A DNA stretch of 48,100 nucleotides from Planctomycetota bacterium (lineage in GTDB: Bacteria; Planctomycetota; Phycisphaerae; WQYP01). Where the stretch lies: positions 1 to 48,100 of the forward strand of contig JAJZJL010000018.1 of NCBI GenBank assembly GCA_021810145.1, written 5' to 3'. Below are positions 48,049 through 48,100 of the stretch, in pieces (the first letter of the stretch is position 1; each line of letters opens with the position of its first letter). A program made the translations under genes and the position numbers. Below the pieces are notes generated by a model. It had not been told where the DNA came from and did not search any database. It saw nothing but the letters and a program-made list of their open reading frames with translations.

Positions 48049-48100
48049 TGCTGACCGGGTGCCGCCGTGCGGCTCTGATGCAGACTCGCTGGACCGATTG

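Overview
The window looks like a chromosome segment from a member of the Planctomycetota, quite possibly class Phycisphaerae, with moderately high GC. The main pointers are an LEPR-type motif (LEQRIYMSS) behind a basic N-terminus in a 3,169-residue secreted-type protein, and the mix of dispersed housekeeping genes. The class is inference; no rRNA or marker phylogeny is available here.

Layout. 1-13591 is core chromosome. On the plus strand are rsfS-argS, a Gfo/Idh/MocA oxidoreductase, proB, a TPR protein and a TIM-barrel isomerase. On the minus strand are an RNase Z-like hydrolase, a candidate small RNA, glycyl-tRNA synthetase, nuoH and trpS. At 13865-13938 lies tRNA-Arg(ACG). Its 3' end is duplicated as a 25-bp direct repeat at 29277-29301, so 13917-29301 is a 15.4-kb integrated element. 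All its recognisable own genes are on the minus strand: a HTH protein, an excisionase-like protein, a tyrosine integrase, a HUH replication initiator of the phage P2 gpA type, a giant RHS/YD-repeat protein and a membrane protein just downstream of it. Right of the element, 29302-32300 is accessory: IS debris, a two-gene unit of unknown function, a HigBA-like toxin-antitoxin pair and a conserved small protein. 32832-48048 returns to core genes: carB, rpsP-trmD-rplS, a SPOR lipoprotein, a MoxR ATPase, a VOC protein, cimA behind a structured leader RNA, valS, a universal stress protein and an EamA transporter.

The most interesting system is the element itself. Its attachment core lies inside the integrase reading frame. 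In the integrated state the integrase reads through attL into the complement of tRNA-Arg and ends on a chromosome-encoded tail. If the two cores are joined, as in an excised circle, the integrase frame continues in phase into an element-encoded tail at the right end. That tail stops in an ATGA overlap with the start of rep. The circle would therefore carry one promoter followed by HTH, xis, int and rep, with three overlapping or near-overlapping junctions. Integration cuts rep away from that promoter and swaps the integrase C-terminus. This would switch replication on only in the excised form. The RHS cargo has its own near-consensus promoter and should stay on when integrated.

Other points of note are a small-RNA candidate with an exposed CU-rich stretch at 8916-9021, a multi-stem leader with terminator in front of cimA, an interspersed intergenic repeat seen three to four times, and a histone-H1-like tail fused to RsfS. 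No CRISPR array or rRNA gene was seen.
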